A stretch of 13,139 bases of DNA from DASYUM01 sp036001225 (GTDB taxonomy: Bacteria; Methylomirabilota; Methylomirabilia; Rokubacteriales; DASRDR01): contig DASYUM010000007.1 of the NCBI GenBank assembly GCA_036001225.1, forward strand, positions 1 to 13,139, given 5' to 3'. Shown here in pieces: positions 1-6,987 of the stretch. The notes beneath the pieces were generated by a model, which had not been told where the DNA came from, ran no database searches, and saw nothing but the letters and a program-made list of their open reading frames with translations. The translations under genes and the position numbers were made by a program. How positions within the stretch are numbered: position 1 is the first letter of the stretch; each line of letters starts with the position of its first letter.

Positions 1-312
1 GTCGCCGGCAGCGCCGACATATACCGTGCCGGGCGTGACCGGGTCGAATGCCAGCGCCGCCACCCGGAGATCGGTCAGTCCCGCGTTGACAGCGCTCCAG
101 GAGCCGCCGCCATTGGTGCTCTTGAAGGCGCCGCCGCCTCGCGTGCCGGCATACAGCGTGCTCGGTGTCGTCGGGTCGATCACCAGCGCGATGACGTTCC
201 CGCCCTCGAGACCGTGGCCGGTCCAGGTGTTGATGCCGGCCGCCGCCGGAACGCCGATACCGAGCAGGAGAGCCGCGATGCCCGGGACGGCGGCTCGCCC
301 GGCGATCGTCAT
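1..312 (-). CDS. exported BNR/sortilin-type repeat protein, N-terminal part (cut by window edge)
   Basis: An open frame of 104 codons starts with ATG at 312 and runs off the left edge, so the C-terminus is missing. A TTG directly before it (315) is an alternative start. The first ~26 residues look like a Sec signal peptide: a short basic start (MTIAGRAA), a hydrophobic stretch (IAALLLGIGV) and small residues PAAAG before the mature part. Two repeats of about 45 residues follow. They carry the BNR/sortilin-like pattern ALxxDPxTPxTLYxGTxxGGxFKSTNGGxSW (visible words: IDPTTPSTLYAGT, FKSTNGGGSW, FDPVTPGTVYVGA). Such repeats form beta-propeller blades, often in secreted or surface proteins of unknown substrate. 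It starts 11 bp after the stop of the small membrane protein and has no clear Shine-Dalgarno, so it may be translated by coupling as the last visible gene of the operon. Function unknown; family call fairly secure, start moderately so. Confidence 0.72.
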   Translation of the reverse strand, partial: MTIAGRAAVPGIAALLLGIGVPAAAGINTWTGHGLEGGNVIALVIDPTTPSTLYAGTRGGGAFKSTNGGGSWSAVNAGLTDLRVAALAFDPVTPGTVYVGAAGD

Positions 313-323
313 CAACGTCGCGG

Positions 324-578
324 CTAGTGGACCGGGGCCGGCCAGCGCGCCACGCCGACCTGGACGAGATAGCCGACCACCTGGACGAGCAGGCCGCCGG
401 CGAAGAGCGCCCAGCCGACGACGGCCCCCAGACGGACGGCGGTTGGCCAGCGGGGACGCGGGACGGCGATCCCGTCGCCGGTCCACGACCACCAGAGCGC
501 CACCCCGAAGAGCACGAGGCCGCCCGCGAAGACTGCGGCCAGGCCCGCGTTCACCAGCAGCATGTTGGGGACGCTCAC
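324..578 (-). CDS. small two-helix membrane protein, function unknown
   Basis: An 84-residue protein with a GTG start (MSVPNMLLVN) and a TAG stop. It has two hydrophobic segments, about residues 5-29 (ending FGVALWWSW) and 49-75 (VGWALFAGGLLVQVVGYLV). They are joined by a short proline/arginine-rich loop (AVPRPRWPTAVR), which suggests a helical hairpin in the inner membrane. I do not recognise a family. A good ribosome binding site, AAGGAG six bases before the GTG, sits in the 19-bp gap after larC, so the gene is convincingly translated with the lar operon. It is too small and featureless to be assigned as a nickel or hydroxyacid transporter. A role as an accessory membrane subunit is only a guess from position. 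Confidence 0.72.
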   Translation of the reverse strand: MSVPNMLLVNAGLAAVFAGGLVLFGVALWWSWTGDGIAVPRPRWPTAVRLGAVVGWALFAGGLLVQVVGYLVQVGVARWPAPVH

Positions 579-584
579 GAGCCG

Positions 585-590
585 CTCCTT
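585..590 (-). promoter_or_regulatory. ribosome binding site of the small membrane protein
   Basis: AAGGAG on the minus strand, six bases upstream of the GTG at 578. It is one of the few strong Shine-Dalgarno sequences in the window. It lies between the larC stop and this gene and supports both the GTG start and the reality of the short gene. Confidence 0.7.
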
Positions 591-597
591 TCCCTTC

Positions 598-1797
598 TCA
601 GGGCGCAGTCGTCGCGCCGGGATCGCCGAGGCCCCGGAGTCCCTCGGCGCGGACCTGCTCCAGGACCTGGCGGACCGGCCGCCCGCGCTCGCGCGCGATC
701 CGCCGAACTTCCTCGAACTCCGGCGTCACCGTGACCGCCTGGCCCGCGAGCCGCGACACCTTGAAGGTCACCGGGCCGAACGACGTCACGACCCGTACCA
801 GCTCTCGCGGCAGGCGCGCCCGCTCCCACGCCTGCCAGCGCACGCCGATGGTCGTCGTCTCCTGGAAGAGCAGGCGCGCCAGCTCGCCGACCCGGTCGGG
901 GGCGGCGTAGGCGGTCAGGACCACGCCCGGCCGGCTCCGCTTCATGATGACCGGCGTGAGATGGACGTCGAGGGCCCCCGCGTCGAGGAGCCGCTCGATC
1001 AACGGCTCGTAGAGCTGCGGCGACATGTCGTCGATCGTCGTCTCCACCGCCACCAGCGCCTCGGTCGGCAGATCCGGCGCCGCGGCCGCCGCCTCCCCGA
1101 TCAGCACGCGCAGGAGGTTGGGGATCGGCAGCTCCCGGGTTCCGGCGCCCCAGCCGGTTGCCAGGAGCGTCATGGCCGGTATCCTTCCGGGCGCAGCCAG
1201 CGTGGTGAGGATGGCCGCCCCGGTCGGGGTCACCAGCTCGGCGACAATCCCGTTGTCGTAGACCGGGAAGCCGCGCAGCAGCTCCGCAGTCGCCGGCGCC
1301 GGGATCGGCAGCCGGCCATGCGCGGTCTCGACGCTCCCCCCGCCGAGGGGGAAGGCCGAGACATGCACGACGTCGACGCCGAGGGCGTCGAGTCCGGCCA
1401 CGGCGCCGACCACGTCCACCAGCGTGTCGAGGGTGCCGACCTCGTGGAAGTGCACCGCGTCCACCGGGACCCGATGAACCCGCGCCTCCGCTTCGGCGAG
1501 GCGGGTCAGGATCGCGGTCGCGCGCGCCTTGAGGCTGTCGGCGAGGGTGCTCCGCTTGAGCGGCGCCAGGAGGTCGGCCAGGTCGTGAAAGCGGACGCCC
1601 GGGTCGGTCACGACCACGACGCGAGTGCCCCCCAGCCCCCCGCGCGTGACGGACTCGGCCGTCAGACGCCAGCCCGCCACCCCCAGCGTCCCCAGCGCGT
1701 CCTCCAAGGCGCCCAGCGGGCAGCCGGCGTCGACCAGCGCGCCGAGGACCATGTCGCCGCTCGCCCCGGCCGGGCAGTCGAAGTAGGCGACCTTCAC
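598..1797 (-). CDS. larC: LarC, nickel insertion protein for the nickel-pincer nucleotide cofactor
   Basis: LarC (formerly DUF111) is the CTP-dependent cyclometallase that inserts nickel into pyridinium-3,5-bisthiocarboxylic acid mononucleotide, the last step of NPN cofactor synthesis. It is recognised by the start KVAYFDCPAGASGDMVLGAL, by HFHEVGTLDTLVDVVG, by PAPATAELLRGFPVY, and in the C-terminal half by TTIDDMSPQLYEPLIERLLD and VIMKRSRPGVVL. Both halves (LarC1 and LarC2) lie in one uninterrupted frame, unlike Lactobacillus plantarum where a programmed frameshift joins them. I chose the GTG at 1797 because family members start at M-K-(I/V)-A-Y-F-D-C. A GTG at 1815 in the same frame would add six residues, and neither has a clear Shine-Dalgarno. 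The product is 399 aa from 1797, a normal length. It follows the ThDP enzyme after 63 bp that contain two overlapping mini-ORFs, the second ending in a GTGA overlap with this start. Confidence 0.95.
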   Translation of the reverse strand: MKVAYFDCPAGASGDMVLGALVDAGCPLGALEDALGTLGVAGWRLTAESVTRGGLGGTRVVVVTDPGVRFHDLADLLAPLKRSTLADSLKARATAILTRLAEAEARVHRVPVDAVHFHEVGTLDTLVDVVGAVAGLDALGVDVVHVSAFPLGGGSVETAHGRLPIPAPATAELLRGFPVYDNGIVAELVTPTGAAILTTLAAPGRIPAMTLLATGWGAGTRELPIPNLLRVLIGEAAAAAPDLPTEALVAVETTIDDMSPQLYEPLIERLLDAGALDVHLTPVIMKRSRPGVVLTAYAAPDRVGELARLLFQETTTIGVRWQAWERARLPRELVRVVTSFGPVTFKVSRLAGQAVTVTPEFEEVRRIARERGRPVRQVLEQVRAEGLRGLGDPGATTAP

Positions 1798-1864
1798 CGC
1801 AGGCCAGCCGGCCACTGCGACCGTTGAGCCGCTCTCTCACTGCTCATGACGTAAGCTGCGTCAT
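1794..1864 (-). other. chain of two overlapping mini-ORFs linking the ThDP enzyme to larC
   Basis: The ThDP-enzyme stop forms an ATGA overlap (1864-1861) with a six-codon frame, MTQLTS. The stop of that frame forms another ATGA overlap (1847-1844) with a 17-codon frame beginning MSSERAAQRS. That frame ends in TGA inside GTGA, which contains the preferred larC start at 1797. So three four-base stop/start overlaps carry ribosomes from one gene to the next without any Shine-Dalgarno. A short dyad, TGACG-7 nt-CGTCA (1847-1863), lies at the first junction. The frames and overlaps are directly visible; translation by reinitiation is an inference, and chance is possible. Confidence 0.35.
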
Positions 1865-3531
1865 TTGAAGGACGGATCGAGAGTGACGTCGAGGAGGCTC
1901 GGACCGCGGCGGGCCAGCGCCCGGCCGAGCGCCGGGCCGATCTCCCCAGCCTTCTCCACCCGCTCCGCCTCGACGCCGAGGGCGCGGGCGAGGGCGAGGA
2001 AGTCCACCCGCGGATCCTCCAGGTCCATGCCGACGTAGCGGTCGGTCTGGGCGGCCAATCCCTTCAGGGCGAGGACCCGCTGCTTGAGGATCCGGTAGGA
2101 GGCGTTGTTGAGGATCACCAGCACCGCGCCGAGGCGCTCGTGGGCGGCCGTCCACAGCGCCTGGCAGGTGTACATGGCACTCCCGTCGCCGATGAGGCCG
2201 ACCACCGGCCGGTGCGGCAAGGCGAGCTTGACGCCGAGCGCGGCTGGCAGTCCCCAGCCGATCCCGCCGCCGCGCAACCCGAAGAAGCTCTTCGGATCCT
2301 CGCTCCGCAGGAACGTCCGCAGGCCGGCCCCGGAGGAGATCGTCTCGTCCACCACGACCGCCTCCGGCGGCAGCGCCTCCGCGATGGCGTGGATCGCCGC
2401 CAGTGGCGTGATCGGAACGCGGGCAGCCTCGGCACGGGCGCGGGTCGCCAGCTCGGTGGCGTGACGGGCTTTGGCCGCCGCCGCCTCCTGGAGCCGCTGG
2501 CGCGCCCGCTCGCGGCGGCCGGCGTCGAGCTGCCGCTCGAGCGCGTCGCGCAGATCCGGGAGCGTCGCCTTCGGGTCGCCGAGGATCGCGAGCCGGGTCG
2601 GGTAGTTCTTCCCCAGCTCCCACGGATCGGTGTCGAGGTGCACGATGGGCAGATCCGGCGGGACCGGGTCCTCGTCGTAGGGGAGCGAGAAGGTGATCAG
2701 ATCGGCGCCGACCGAGAAGAGGAGGTCGGTCTGGGCGAGGAGCTGGCGGATCGCCGGCGCCAGCCGGACGAACGTCCCGCGGAACAACGGATGGGAGGCG
2801 GGAAACGACGCCGTGCTGGCGATGCCCTCGGCGTACACCGGCGCGCCGAGCAGCTCGGCCACCGCGACCAGCTCGGCGTGGGCGTCACCCTGAGCGACCG
2901 CGTCGCCCGCCATGATGAGGGGTCGCTCGGCGCGGGCCAGGAGCTCGGCCGCCGCCGCCACCGCGGCCGGGTCGCCGCGCAGCCGCGGCGCCACCCGCGT
3001 CGGGCTGCCCAGCTCCACCGGCCCTTCGGCGTTCAGGACGTCCGCCGGCAGCGACAGGAAGACCGGCCCGGTCGGCGGGGCCAGCGCCGTCTTGGCCGCC
3101 CGGTGGACGGCACGCGGCAGGTCGGGCAGGCGGCGGACCTCGGCCGACCACTTGACGAACGGTCGGGCAATCGGGGGGAGCTCGGCCCACAGGATCGGCT
3201 CGCTGAGGTTGAAGCTCTGGTCGTGCTGGCCGGCGGTCACCAGGAGCGGGGTCCCGGCCTTCTGGGCGTCGTAGAGCATCCCGAGCGCGTTGCCGAGGCC
3301 GGGCGCGACGTGGACGTTGACCACCGCCAGCTTGCCGGATGCCTGGGCGTAGCCGTCGGCCATCGCGACGACGCCGCCCTCCTGCAGACCCAGGATGTAC
3401 CGGAGGCCGCTGTCGCCTGCCAGCGCGTCCATGAGCGGCAGCTCGGTGGTGCCCGGGTTGCCGAAGAGGTACTCGACGCCTTCCTGGCGCAGCAGCGCCA
3501 GGAAGGCCTGCTTGCCGGACATCGAGGGCAT
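1861..3531 (-). CDS. thiamine-diphosphate enzyme, benzoylformate decarboxylase/acetolactate synthase-like
   Basis: A 556-aa member of the ThDP-dependent decarboxylase/carboligase family, close in overall pattern to benzoylformate decarboxylase (MdlC). The N-terminal PYR domain has FGNPGTTELPL (residues 23-33) and LQEGGVVAMADGYAQASG with the cofactor-activating Glu near residue 51. It also has VNVHVAPG with a His near 74, matching His70 of the Pseudomonas putida enzyme. The C-terminal PP domain has IGDGSAMYTCQALW (GDG near 448) and the closing NN near 475, which bind Mg-ThDP. Ser26 of P. putida MdlC is replaced by Thr, and the region of its His281 has no clear His counterpart, so the substrate may be another 2-ketoacid. 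I start it at the ATG at 3531 because GGAG lies six bases upstream and family members start here. The frame stays open far upstream only as a shadow of larB. It lies between larB and larC, 26 bp after larB. Family sure, substrate not. Confidence 0.9.
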   Translation of the reverse strand: MPSMSGKQAFLALLRQEGVEYLFGNPGTTELPLMDALAGDSGLRYILGLQEGGVVAMADGYAQASGKLAVVNVHVAPGLGNALGMLYDAQKAGTPLLVTAGQHDQSFNLSEPILWAELPPIARPFVKWSAEVRRLPDLPRAVHRAAKTALAPPTGPVFLSLPADVLNAEGPVELGSPTRVAPRLRGDPAAVAAAAELLARAERPLIMAGDAVAQGDAHAELVAVAELLGAPVYAEGIASTASFPASHPLFRGTFVRLAPAIRQLLAQTDLLFSVGADLITFSLPYDEDPVPPDLPIVHLDTDPWELGKNYPTRLAILGDPKATLPDLRDALERQLDAGRRERARQRLQEAAAAKARHATELATRARAEAARVPITPLAAIHAIAEALPPEAVVVDETISSGAGLRTFLRSEDPKSFFGLRGGGIGWGLPAALGVKLALPHRPVVGLIGDGSAMYTCQALWTAAHERLGAVLVILNNASYRILKQRVLALKGLAAQTDRYVGMDLEDPRVDFLALARALGVEAERVEKAGEIGPALGRALARRGPSLLDVTLDPSFK

Positions 3532-3537
3532 GCCGTG

Positions 3538-3541
3538 CTCC
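3538..3541 (-). promoter_or_regulatory. ribosome binding site deciding the start of the ThDP enzyme
   Basis: GGAG, six bases before the ATG at 3531. The same frame remains open for hundreds of codons upstream inside larB, so this site together with family alignment fixes the true start. Confidence 0.6.
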
Positions 3542-3557
3542 GTGACGAAGGCGGCCG

Positions 3558-4316
3558 CTACCGGATCTTGACGGCCAGCTTGTTGATCCGATCCGCGAGG
3601 CAGGCCGCGCCGAACCCGTTGTCGATGTTGACCACCGCCACCCCCGGCACGCAGGTCGCCAGCATCGTGAGCAACGCGGCGAAGCCGCCCAGTGACACCC
3701 CGTAGCCAACGCTCGTGGGTACCGCGATCACCGGCCGATCGACGAGCCCACCGACCACGCTCGGCAGCGCGCCCTCCATGCCGGCCACCACCACGATGGC
3801 GTTCGCTTCCAGCAGGAGCGGATGCTGCTCGAGCAGCCGGTGGAGGCCTGCCACTCCCGCGTCGTAGATCCGCTCGACGCGGTTGCCACGAACCTCGGCC
3901 GTCACCGCCGCCTCCTCGGCCACCGGCTGGTCCGAGGTGCCGGCGCTCACCACACAGACCAGCCCGACGCCCTCGACCGGAACGGGGTTCGCCACGAGGA
4001 GGCGCGCGGTCGCGTGGTAGGCAACCGGGAGACCGGCGGCGGCGGCGGCCTCGTGGAGGGCGGCCGTCGCCCGCGTCGCCAGGACGTTCGCGTGGTGCTC
4101 GACCAGGCGCGCCAGGATCCGCACCACCTGCTCGGGGGTCTTGCCGTCGCAGAACACCGCCTCGGGGGCGCCGGAGCGGATGGCGCGATGCGTATCGAGC
4201 CGCGCGAAGCCGAGGTCCTCGAACGGCAAGCGCCGGAGCCGGCCGAGGGCGTCCTCGGGCGTGAGTTGACCGGCCTGGACGGCCGCCAGCAGCGCACGGA
4301 GCCGCTCGGCGTCCAT
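3558..4316 (-). CDS. larB: LarB, nicotinate adenine dinucleotide carboxylase/hydrolase of NPN cofactor synthesis
   Basis: LarB carboxylates the pyridinium ring of nicotinic acid adenine dinucleotide and hydrolyses its phosphoanhydride, giving pyridinium-3,5-biscarboxylic acid mononucleotide. The protein is 252 aa, the usual length. The N-terminal part has the typical LEDxxxxRxxRxGxPE-like segment, here LDTHRAIRSGAPEAVFCDGK. The C-terminal part is a PurE-like AIR-carboxylase fold with VVSAGTSDQPVAEEA, YDAGVAGLHRLL, VVVAGMEGALPSVVGGL and VPTSVGYG. CVPGVAVVNIDNGFGAA carries a Cys near residue 222, matching the catalytic Cys221 of the L. plantarum enzyme. I chose the ATG at 4316, two bases after the larE stop. 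Longer readings run into the larE gene and match nothing. No strong Shine-Dalgarno is visible, so translation is probably coupled to larE. Confidence 0.95.
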   Translation of the reverse strand: MDAERLRALLAAVQAGQLTPEDALGRLRRLPFEDLGFARLDTHRAIRSGAPEAVFCDGKTPEQVVRILARLVEHHANVLATRATAALHEAAAAAGLPVAYHATARLLVANPVPVEGVGLVCVVSAGTSDQPVAEEAAVTAEVRGNRVERIYDAGVAGLHRLLEQHPLLLEANAIVVVAGMEGALPSVVGGLVDRPVIAVPTSVGYGVSLGGFAALLTMLATCVPGVAVVNIDNGFGAACLADRINKLAVKIR

Positions 4317-4318
4317 CG

Positions 4319-5191
4319 CTAGGGCGCGGGGGCGGCGGCCTTGCCGCGCAGCCGCAGCAACGCCTCGTTGAGGCTGCCCGAGCGGAAGCCCTGGAGGTCG
4401 ACCGTGACATAGAGGAAGCCCAGCTCGCGGAGCCGGGCGGCGATCACCTCGGCACGCCCCTCCTGCCACAGCCGGCCCATCTCGCCGATGGCGACCTCCA
4501 GCCGGGCGAGGTCGCCGTGGTGGCGGACGCGGAACTCCCGGAAGCCCAGGCTCCGCACGAACGCCTCCGCCTGGTCCACCTGGCGCAGCTTTTCGGGGGT
4601 GATCGGGGTGCCGTAGGGAAAGCGGGATGAGAGGCAGGCCATCGCCGGCTTGTCCCAGGTCGGCAGTCCGACCGCTCGCGACAGCTGCCGGATCTCGGCC
4701 TTACCGAGCCCCGCGTCGATCAGCGGCGCCTTCACGCCTCGCTGCCGCGCGGCGACCATCCCCGGCCGGTGATCGCCGAGGTCGTCCACGGTGGCGCCGT
4801 AGACGAGGTGCTCGACTCCCTCGCCGGCCGCCACCGGCAGGAGCCGCGTGAACAGCTCCTCTTTGCAGAAGAAGCAGCGATTCGGTGGGTTCGCGGCGTA
4901 GGCGGGGTTCGCGAGCTCGCGCGTCCGGATGACGACGTGGCGGAGGCCGATGAGAGCCGCCAGGCGGCGGGCCTCGTCGAGCTCTCCTTCGGCGTAGCTC
5001 TCGGAGTCGGCGGTGACCAGGACGGCCCGGTCGCCCAGCGCATCGCGGGCCGCCCAGCCGAGGAACGTGGAGTCCACGCCGCCCGAGAAGGCGACCGCCA
5101 CGCTGCCGAGCTCCCGCAGGAGCTCGCGGAGGCGCGTGTACTTCGCCCCCATCTCGGGGGCCAGGCCGGCCGTCAGGCCGTCAGTGCTCAA
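4319..5191 (-). CDS. larE: LarE, ATP-dependent sacrificial sulfur transferase of NPN cofactor synthesis
   Basis: LarE activates the carboxylates of the LarB product with ATP and converts them to thiocarboxylates. The PP-loop SGGVDST is at residues 36-42. NRCFFCKEELF (104-114), VYGATVDDLGDHRPGM and PTWDKPAMACLSSRFPYG are family signatures. The Cys in ACLSSR (residue 186, or 173 counted from the internal Met) corresponds to Cys176 of L. plantarum LarE, which gives up its own sulfur and becomes dehydroalanine. No extra cysteines lie next to it, so I infer the sacrificial type rather than the [4Fe-4S] type. The start used is a TTG overlapping the kinase gene by 11 bp, with AGGAG ten bases upstream. 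An internal ATG at 5152 (MGAKYTRLRELL) fits the usual family start equally well and would give 277 aa. The stop is two bases before larB. Confidence 0.94.
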   Translation of the reverse strand: MSTDGLTAGLAPEMGAKYTRLRELLRELGSVAVAFSGGVDSTFLGWAARDALGDRAVLVTADSESYAEGELDEARRLAALIGLRHVVIRTRELANPAYAANPPNRCFFCKEELFTRLLPVAAGEGVEHLVYGATVDDLGDHRPGMVAARQRGVKAPLIDAGLGKAEIRQLSRAVGLPTWDKPAMACLSSRFPYGTPITPEKLRQVDQAEAFVRSLGFREFRVRHHGDLARLEVAIGEMGRLWQEGRAEVIAARLRELGFLYVTVDLQGFRSGSLNEALLRLRGKAAAPAP

Positions 5192-6089
5192 ACCGCATCA
5201 TCTCCTGGAAGGTCCGGTACCGGGCCTCGATCTCCTCGGAGGTGAGCCGCAGCAGTCGGTTGAGCGAGAAGTCCTCCACGGTGAAGGACGCCATCACGCT
5301 CCCGTACACGATAGCACGCCGCAGCGTCGCCTCGTCCACGCGGCCGGCCCGGGCCACGCATCCCATGAAGCCGCCGGCGAAGGTGTCGCCGGCGCCGGTC
5401 GGGTCGTAGACCGAGTCCAGCGGGAAGGCGGGGGCGAAGAAGAAGCGGCCCTCGCTCACCATGAGGACGCCGTACTCGCCGCGCTTGACGACCACCGTCA
5501 ACGGCCCGTAGCCGAGGATCTTGCGAGCGGCCCGGATCAGGTTCGGCTCGTCGGCGAGCATCCGGGCCTCGGCGTCGTTCACGATCAGGGTGTCCACCTC
5601 CGCCAACACCCGCCGGAGGGCCTCGCGCTTTCCCTGGATCCAGAAGTTCATGGTGTCGAGGGCCGCCAGCCGCGGCCGCTCGACCTTGCGAAGGACGTCG
5701 AGCTGGAGCTCGGGATCGATGTTGGCGAGGAACACGAACGGCGTCGTCCGGTAGCGATCCGGGAGGGACGGCCGGAAGTCGGCGAAGACCCCGAGCCGGG
5801 TATCGAGGGTCTTCGCCTCGTTGAGGTCGTAGCCGTACTCCCCTACCCATCGGAAGGTCGGCCCCGCCGTCACCTGGAGGCCGGCGACGTCGATCCCCCG
5901 GTGGGCCAGCAGGTCGAGATGGGCTTGGGGGAAATCGGCCCCGACGACCGCCACCAGCCGCACCTCGGTGAAGAACGAGGCGGCGTAGGCGAAGAACGTG
6001 GCCGAGCCCCCGAGGACGTCGTCGGCCTTGCCGAAGGGCGTCCGGACCGAGTCGAGGGCCACCGAGCCGACCACGAGGAGGTCAGCCAC
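5181..6089 (-). CDS. PfkB-family carbohydrate/nucleoside kinase
   Basis: A 302-aa ribokinase-fold kinase. The N-terminal glycine pair in VLGGSATFFAYAAS (about 26-39) is the substrate-side signature. VNDAEARML (about 170-178) matches the NxxE motif for Mg/phosphate, and DPTGAGDTFAGGF (229-241) is PfkB signature 2, with the catalytic Asp near 235. The substrate cannot be read from sequence: ribokinase-, adenosine- and deoxyribose-kinase-like enzymes share these motifs. Its GTG start overlaps the mtnP stop by 8 bp (GTGGCTGA) and its end overlaps larE, so it is firmly inside the operon. Position after an MTA phosphorylase suggests work on a nucleoside or sugar released in purine/5-deoxyribose salvage. 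That is inference: MtnP itself already yields a phosphorylated sugar. Confidence 0.9.
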   Translation of the reverse strand: MADLLVVGSVALDSVRTPFGKADDVLGGSATFFAYAASFFTEVRLVAVVGADFPQAHLDLLAHRGIDVAGLQVTAGPTFRWVGEYGYDLNEAKTLDTRLGVFADFRPSLPDRYRTTPFVFLANIDPELQLDVLRKVERPRLAALDTMNFWIQGKREALRRVLAEVDTLIVNDAEARMLADEPNLIRAARKILGYGPLTVVVKRGEYGVLMVSEGRFFFAPAFPLDSVYDPTGAGDTFAGGFMGCVARAGRVDEATLRRAIVYGSVMASFTVEDFSLNRLLRLTSEEIEARYRTFQEMMRFEH

Positions 6090-6987
6090 CGCGCGGCCGC
6101 CGCTTCCCGCCCCCGCGCGGGCGCCGGGGGAAGTACTTGCCGATCAGCAGGTCGAGGCGCCGCCGGGTCGCCGCGGGGAACGCGCCCGGCGCGGTGATGA
6201 CGGCGTTTCGGAGCAGGTCTGGGCAGGGACAGGTCCGGGGGGGGCCGATCAGGGGGACGAGCCCGCGGAGCACGTCCTTGGCGGTGGCGACGTTCTTCAG
6301 CAGGTTGGCCACCACGGCCTCCACGGTGACCGCGGCCTCGCTCTCGTGCCAGACGTCGTAGTCGGTGACCAGCGCCAGGGTCGCATAGCAGACCTCGGCC
6401 TCTCGGGCGAGCTTGGCCTCCGGCATGTTGGTCATGCCGATCACGTCGATTCCCCACTGCCGGTAGATCCGCGACTCGGCTTTCGAGGAGAACTGTGGCC
6501 CCTCGATGCACAGGTAGGTGCCTCCCCGATGGACACGGGCGCCCGTCTCCACCGCGGCCCGGTGAAGCCGACTGGCGAGATCGGGACAGACCGGGTCGGC
6601 CATGCCGACGTGGGCCACGATCCCCTCGCCGAAGAAGGACGCAACCCGGCGGCGGGTGTGGTCGTAGAACTGGTCGGGCACGACCAGGTCGAGCGGCGCC
6701 AGCTCCTCCCGCATGCTCCCCACCGCGCTGACCGACACGACCCACTCCACCCCGAGGCGCTTCAATCCGTAGATGTTGGCGCGAAAGTTCAGCTCGGAGG
6801 GCATCAGGCGGTGGCCCCGGCCGTGTCGCGGGAGGAAGACGACCTCGCGGTCGCCCAGCCGGCCGACGCAGTAGGCGTCCGACGGATCGCCGAACGGCGT
6901 TCGCACGCGGATCCAGCGGACGCCGGTCAGGCCCTCCAGCTCGTAGAGGCCGCTGCCGCCGATGACCCCGATCCGGGGCTCAGGCAT
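6082..6987 (-). CDS. mtnP: S-methyl-5'-thioadenosine phosphorylase
   Basis: A purine nucleoside phosphorylase family II enzyme that cleaves methylthioadenosine with phosphate to adenine and 5-methylthioribose 1-phosphate. The 301-aa protein starts RIGVIGGSGLYELEGL and has the MTAP signatures RTPFGDPSD, FLPRHGRGH, YLCIEGPQFSSKAESR, IGMTNMPEAKLAREAEVCYA and VTDYDVWH. The MTNMPEAKLAREAE block and the aspartates of TDYD that contact the purine favour MTAP over a plain inosine/guanosine phosphorylase. The ATG at 6987 overlaps the mtaB stop by 8 bp, and GAGGAG lies about 12 bases upstream. A longer reading to 7047 has no family support. The last ~15 residues are an Arg/Gly-rich tail (RRPRGGGKRRPRGG) beyond the usual end. 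Some bacterial members also cleave 5'-deoxyadenosine, which is relevant next to two radical-SAM genes. Confidence 0.93.
   Translation of the reverse strand: MPEPRIGVIGGSGLYELEGLTGVRWIRVRTPFGDPSDAYCVGRLGDREVVFLPRHGRGHRLMPSELNFRANIYGLKRLGVEWVVSVSAVGSMREELAPLDLVVPDQFYDHTRRRVASFFGEGIVAHVGMADPVCPDLASRLHRAAVETGARVHRGGTYLCIEGPQFSSKAESRIYRQWGIDVIGMTNMPEAKLAREAEVCYATLALVTDYDVWHESEAAVTVEAVVANLLKNVATAKDVLRGLVPLIGPPRTCPCPDLLRNAVITAPGAFPAATRRRLDLLIGKYFPRRPRGGGKRRPRGG

Noticed and set aside
26..910. 294-codon plus-strand open frame at the left edge
   Set aside because: It runs antisense to three supported minus-strand genes and has shadow-type composition (Arg/Pro/Ser-rich).
2140..3705. 521-codon plus-strand open frame
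   Set aside because: It is antisense to the ThDP enzyme, with low-complexity composition and no recognisable domain.
3532..4410. N-terminal extension of the ThDP enzyme frame, suggesting a fusion
   Set aside because: The open frame upstream of 3531 overlaps larB entirely, reads as Arg-rich shadow sequence, and a good ribosome binding site marks the internal ATG.
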